From the NCBI GenBank assembly GCA_023458035.1, contig JAEXAX010000026.1:1-60569 (forward strand): 60,569 bases of DNA. Reading direction: 5' to 3'. Numbering within the stretch: position 1 is the first letter of the stretch; every line of letters begins with the position of its first letter. Source of the stretch: Bacillota bacterium (GTDB lineage Bacteria; Bacillota; Clostridia; Lachnospirales; Lachnospiraceae). The notes under the pieces are model-generated. The model worked only from the letters and a program-made list of their open reading frames with translations. It was not told where the DNA came from and searched no databases. Shown here piece by piece: positions 58,571 through 60,569 of the stretch. The position numbers and the translations under genes are program-made.

Positions 58571-58579
58571 TGGTATAAT
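58571..58579 (+). promoter_or_regulatory. Extended -10 promoter of the lipoprotein gene
   Basis: TGGTATAAT is an extended -10 element (TGN-TATAAT); no good -35 box is seen. It lies 100 nt before the start codon. Confidence 0.55.
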
Positions 58580-58678
58580 TAATGTGAACACTTAATGAGA
58601 GCGAGCCGCTAGGCGAAGGCCGAATTTAGTGAGAGCCATACCAAAATCCTTAACGAAAACGAGAAGGAGGATAAGAAG

Positions 58679-59380
58679 ATGAAGAAGCTATTATATGCAG
58701 TTGTAGTATGCTGTTTGATCGTACCTTTGGCGGCTTGCCAAACGAAGCCAAAAGAAACCAACGACAAGCCATCTGCTTTATCGGTACAGCCAAAAGAAAC
58801 CGATGTCAAGCAGCTTGTTCTGCCGGCACAGATTATGCTCAATGGGCAGATATATCAGGATACCGGTTATGTCAACAGCGCTGTTACCTGTGGGACAGCA
58901 GACGGCATAATTTCAGCTTCGGTTGACCGATCGGAAACGCCTACGCAAAATAATCAGTCGAACTTCGGCGAAGGCTATGAGTTCCAATTATGGGATGAAC
59001 ACTGGGTCAATGTCAAAATTAATGATCAATGGATCCTCTTCCATAATATAGCCATCAGCAATCGATCGATGCCTGAGTGGGTGGCTAACTTTCGGGCGGA
59101 AGTGAAGGAGGTTTCGAGTGATAGGGTGTTGATGAAACTGATAGATATTCCGGAACATTTTGAATGGATATTTGATGATACGAAAATCGATTTAATCAAA
59201 CCGATTTCAGTACCAATGGAAAGCATAGACAGAGGAGAGCTGCTATCAGAAACTGAATTACATGATATGATCGGGAAGAGGATGAGAGTCTGGTTCGACG
59301 GACATGCTGAACATACGCCATCCGAGTCATCTATGCCCATTGAGTTAGGAGAGGTGTATCTGATAGAAACAGTGGAATAG
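58679..59380 (+). CDS. Predicted lipoprotein of unknown function
   Basis: A 233-residue protein with a signal peptide and lipobox (IVPLAACQ, Cys20 as the lipidated residue) behind a strong GGAGGAT site. Two short repeats (KPKETNDKPSALS and QPKETDVKQLVLP) form a linker. The mature part is beta-rich with many Trp, and has no motif that I recognise. It stands alone, with its own promoter, between the hydroxylase cluster and an IS element. No terminator is evident. Confidence 0.8.
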   Translation: MKKLLYAVVVCCLIVPLAACQTKPKETNDKPSALSVQPKETDVKQLVLPAQIMLNGQIYQDTGYVNSAVTCGTADGIISASVDRSETPTQNNQSNFGEGYEFQLWDEHWVNVKINDQWILFHNIAISNRSMPEWVANFRAEVKEVSSDRVLMKLIDIPEHFEWIFDDTKIDLIKPISVPMESIDRGELLSETELHDMIGKRMRVWFDGHAEHTPSESSMPIELGEVYLIETVE

Positions 59381-59466
59381 TGAACAGTAAGGGAACGAAT
59401 CGATGTAGTGCACTGTAGTCAAGTAAGTAGACACGTTTTTTAAAGAAAAGTTCTGAGGACAGCTGA

Positions 59467-60369
59467 TTAGGCCAGTCCCCAGTACAGTTCTTCTTTTTCG
59501 TTGGGTGTCATCATTCCAAGTGAGCCATGTGGTCTCTTGGAGTTGTAGAAGCCTTCGATATATTCAAAGACGGAGAGCCGAAGCTCTTGTAAAGAATGAT
59601 AGGTCCTCCGGTTTACCTCCTCCTTCTTGAGATATTTGAAGAAGGATTCGCAGCAAGCATTATCGTAGGGATATCCCTTCTTCGAGAATGATTGCACAAC
59701 ATTTAGAGAATCTAATAACTGTCGGAATGAGAAAGCAGTGTATTAAGAACCTCGGTCTGAGTGGAACATCAGTCCCTGCGGGCGTTTTCGTTTATCATAA
59801 GCTTTCTTGAAAGCGTTCATGACCAGATCCACATCCGGTTTAGCAGATATGTTCCAGGAGATGACTTTTCTGGAGAAGAGATCCATTACGATGCAGAGAT
59901 AATACCATTGACCGGATACCTTGATATAGGTAAAGTCACTGGCCCATACAAGATTCGGAGCTTTTTGCTTGAATTCCTGCTGTAAATGGTTGCTGCATTC
60001 ACCATTATCATGATGTTTATGGTTGTGGAAGGGCTTCTCTGTGGACATTCGAGGGAGATTAAGGTTTTTCATCAGCCGGTACACTCTGCCGACACTGATG
60101 TGAATGCCATAATCACGCTGAAGAACGTAAGTGATCTTGTAAGCACCAAGCCGCTTATTATAATCGGCATAGATCTGAAGGATCATCTTACAGATCTCCT
60201 GATTTTCCTTGGTGCGGTCAGCAGGATCAGAACAGAAATGCTTGTAATAGGTGCTTCTGTTGACACCTAAAACCCGGCACAGAGTCTTGCTATCATGCTG
60301 AAAACGAAGCTTATGAATAGCGTCTAATTGTTGTTCGAGTGTGGCGTGAAGATGGCAATCGCTTTTTTT
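59467..60369 (-). pseudogene. IS3 transposase OrfB with an in-frame nonsense codon
   Basis: The rve integrase core is complete in sequence: first Asp in VWASDFTYIKV, second Asp in FHSDRGS, Glu in CCESFFKYLKKEE, and the helix-turn region RLGAYKITYVLQRDYGI upstream. After HSDRGS the codon that is normally CAA (Gln of SDRGSQYT) is TAA at 59745-59743, and the same frame continues intact to the stop at 59467. A single C-to-T change therefore inactivates it. OrfB is entered by -1 frameshift at the A7 run 60369-60363. Confidence 0.9.
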
Positions 60370-60569
60370 AGTATGAGATTTTCCTCTTCAAGCTGGGCCA
60401 TCCTGCGCTGAAGTTCCTTGACCTGCTTAGCAGTAAGGACTTCGTCGTCATCGGTTTCAACGGTAGAGTATTGTTTGATCCAGCGGGTCAGGGCAGTTTG
60501 AGAGACTCCGTATTCCTTGCACAGAGCTGCTTGTGTTTTGCCACCGGACTGATAAAGGCCTACCAGGGT
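60324..60569 (-). CDS. IS3-family transposase OrfA (5' partial)
   Basis: The helix-turn-helix protein of the element: GGKTQAALCKEYGVSQTALT, then TRWIKQYS and a leucine-zipper-like ELQRRMAQLEEENLILKKA. Its start is beyond the window. It ends at TAG 60326-60324 and overlaps OrfB. The CTAAAAAAAGC run at 60371-60361 is the expected slippery site for making the OrfAB transposase. Confidence 0.88.
   Translation of the reverse strand, partial: TLVGLYQSGGKTQAALCKEYGVSQTALTRWIKQYSTVETDDDEVLTAKQVKELQRRMAQLEEENLILKKAIAIFTPHSNNN

Larger units (their letters stand above)
59414..60569 (-). mobile_element. IS3-family insertion sequence (one end in window)
   Basis: OrfA and OrfB of an IS3-family element (IS150-like layout) lie on the minus strand and run off the right edge. 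The visible end is probably near 59414, where a TGTAGTCAAGTAAGTAGACA sequence has the TG start and position of an IS terminal repeat, 50 nt beyond the OrfB stop. The other end is outside, so the inverted repeat and target duplication cannot be checked. Confidence 0.8.

Overview
The window reads as a chromosomal segment of a low-to-mid GC Gram-positive anaerobe of the class Clostridia, perhaps a gut Lachnospiraceae-like lineage. The evidence is the Firmicutes-type S12 protein with its N-terminal insertion, RNase Y, a flavodiiron protein, a DUF3793/flavodoxin pair, lipoproteins and no outer-membrane genes, frequent GTG/TTG starts behind strong AGGAGG sites, and molybdenum hydroxylases of anaerobic type. 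The exact genus cannot be fixed from the sequence alone.

Layout. 1-1.6 kb: end of a coiled-coil/SleB-type cell-wall hydrolase, then panD. 1.66-6.3 kb: a free-standing str operon (rpsL, rpsG, fusA) and tuf, each unit with a near-consensus promoter; it is not joined to rpoBC or to the S10 operon. 6.3-10.4 kb: rho-galM, then DUF3793-flavodoxin. 10.4-21.3 kb: a ten-gene surface-polysaccharide operon with tarI, tarJ, licD, polymerase, chain-length protein, three glycosyltransferases, flippase and a sulfotransferase-like protein, between one promoter and one terminator. 21.4-26.4 kb: a six-gene metal or metal-chelate uptake operon (FecCD permease, ATPase, methyltransferase, FmdE-like, DUF364, binding lipoprotein) behind two palindromic TTATA-NN-TATAA sites. 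26.4-39.4 kb: tRNA-Leu(AAG), yaaA, a GH25 lysozyme with a dockerin, a membrane-anchored surface protein, rny, truA, an Mrp-type ATPase, a flavodiiron protein, an EF-G paralogue with altered GTPase motifs, tRNA-Thr(CGT), queH and asd. 39.7-47.3 kb: a 1632-residue cell-wall-bound subtilase and a P-type ATPase. 47.3-49.5 kb: a broken RepA_N replication initiator from a mobile element, fused by deletion to the tail of an ApbE gene that precedes NusG-II and Gx-transporter genes. 49.6-58.1 kb, minus strand: a molybdenum-hydroxylase operon with a MocA-like enzyme and a regulator that joins a catalytically degenerate MocA-like domain to a ModE-like winged helix. 58.6-60.6 kb: a lipoprotein and an IS3-family element whose transposase carries a nonsense codon.

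How the parts may work together. The uptake operon at 21-26 kb belongs to a family that includes molybdate importers, and the window also carries two molybdenum hydroxylases, a cofactor cytidylyltransferase and a ModE-like regulator, so a molybdenum or tungsten supply circuit is a testable reading. The LicD-containing polysaccharide operon could make the teichoic-type or choline-type ligand to which the C-terminal repeats of the subtilase bind. Both links are inference; the gene identifications mostly rest on clear motifs.
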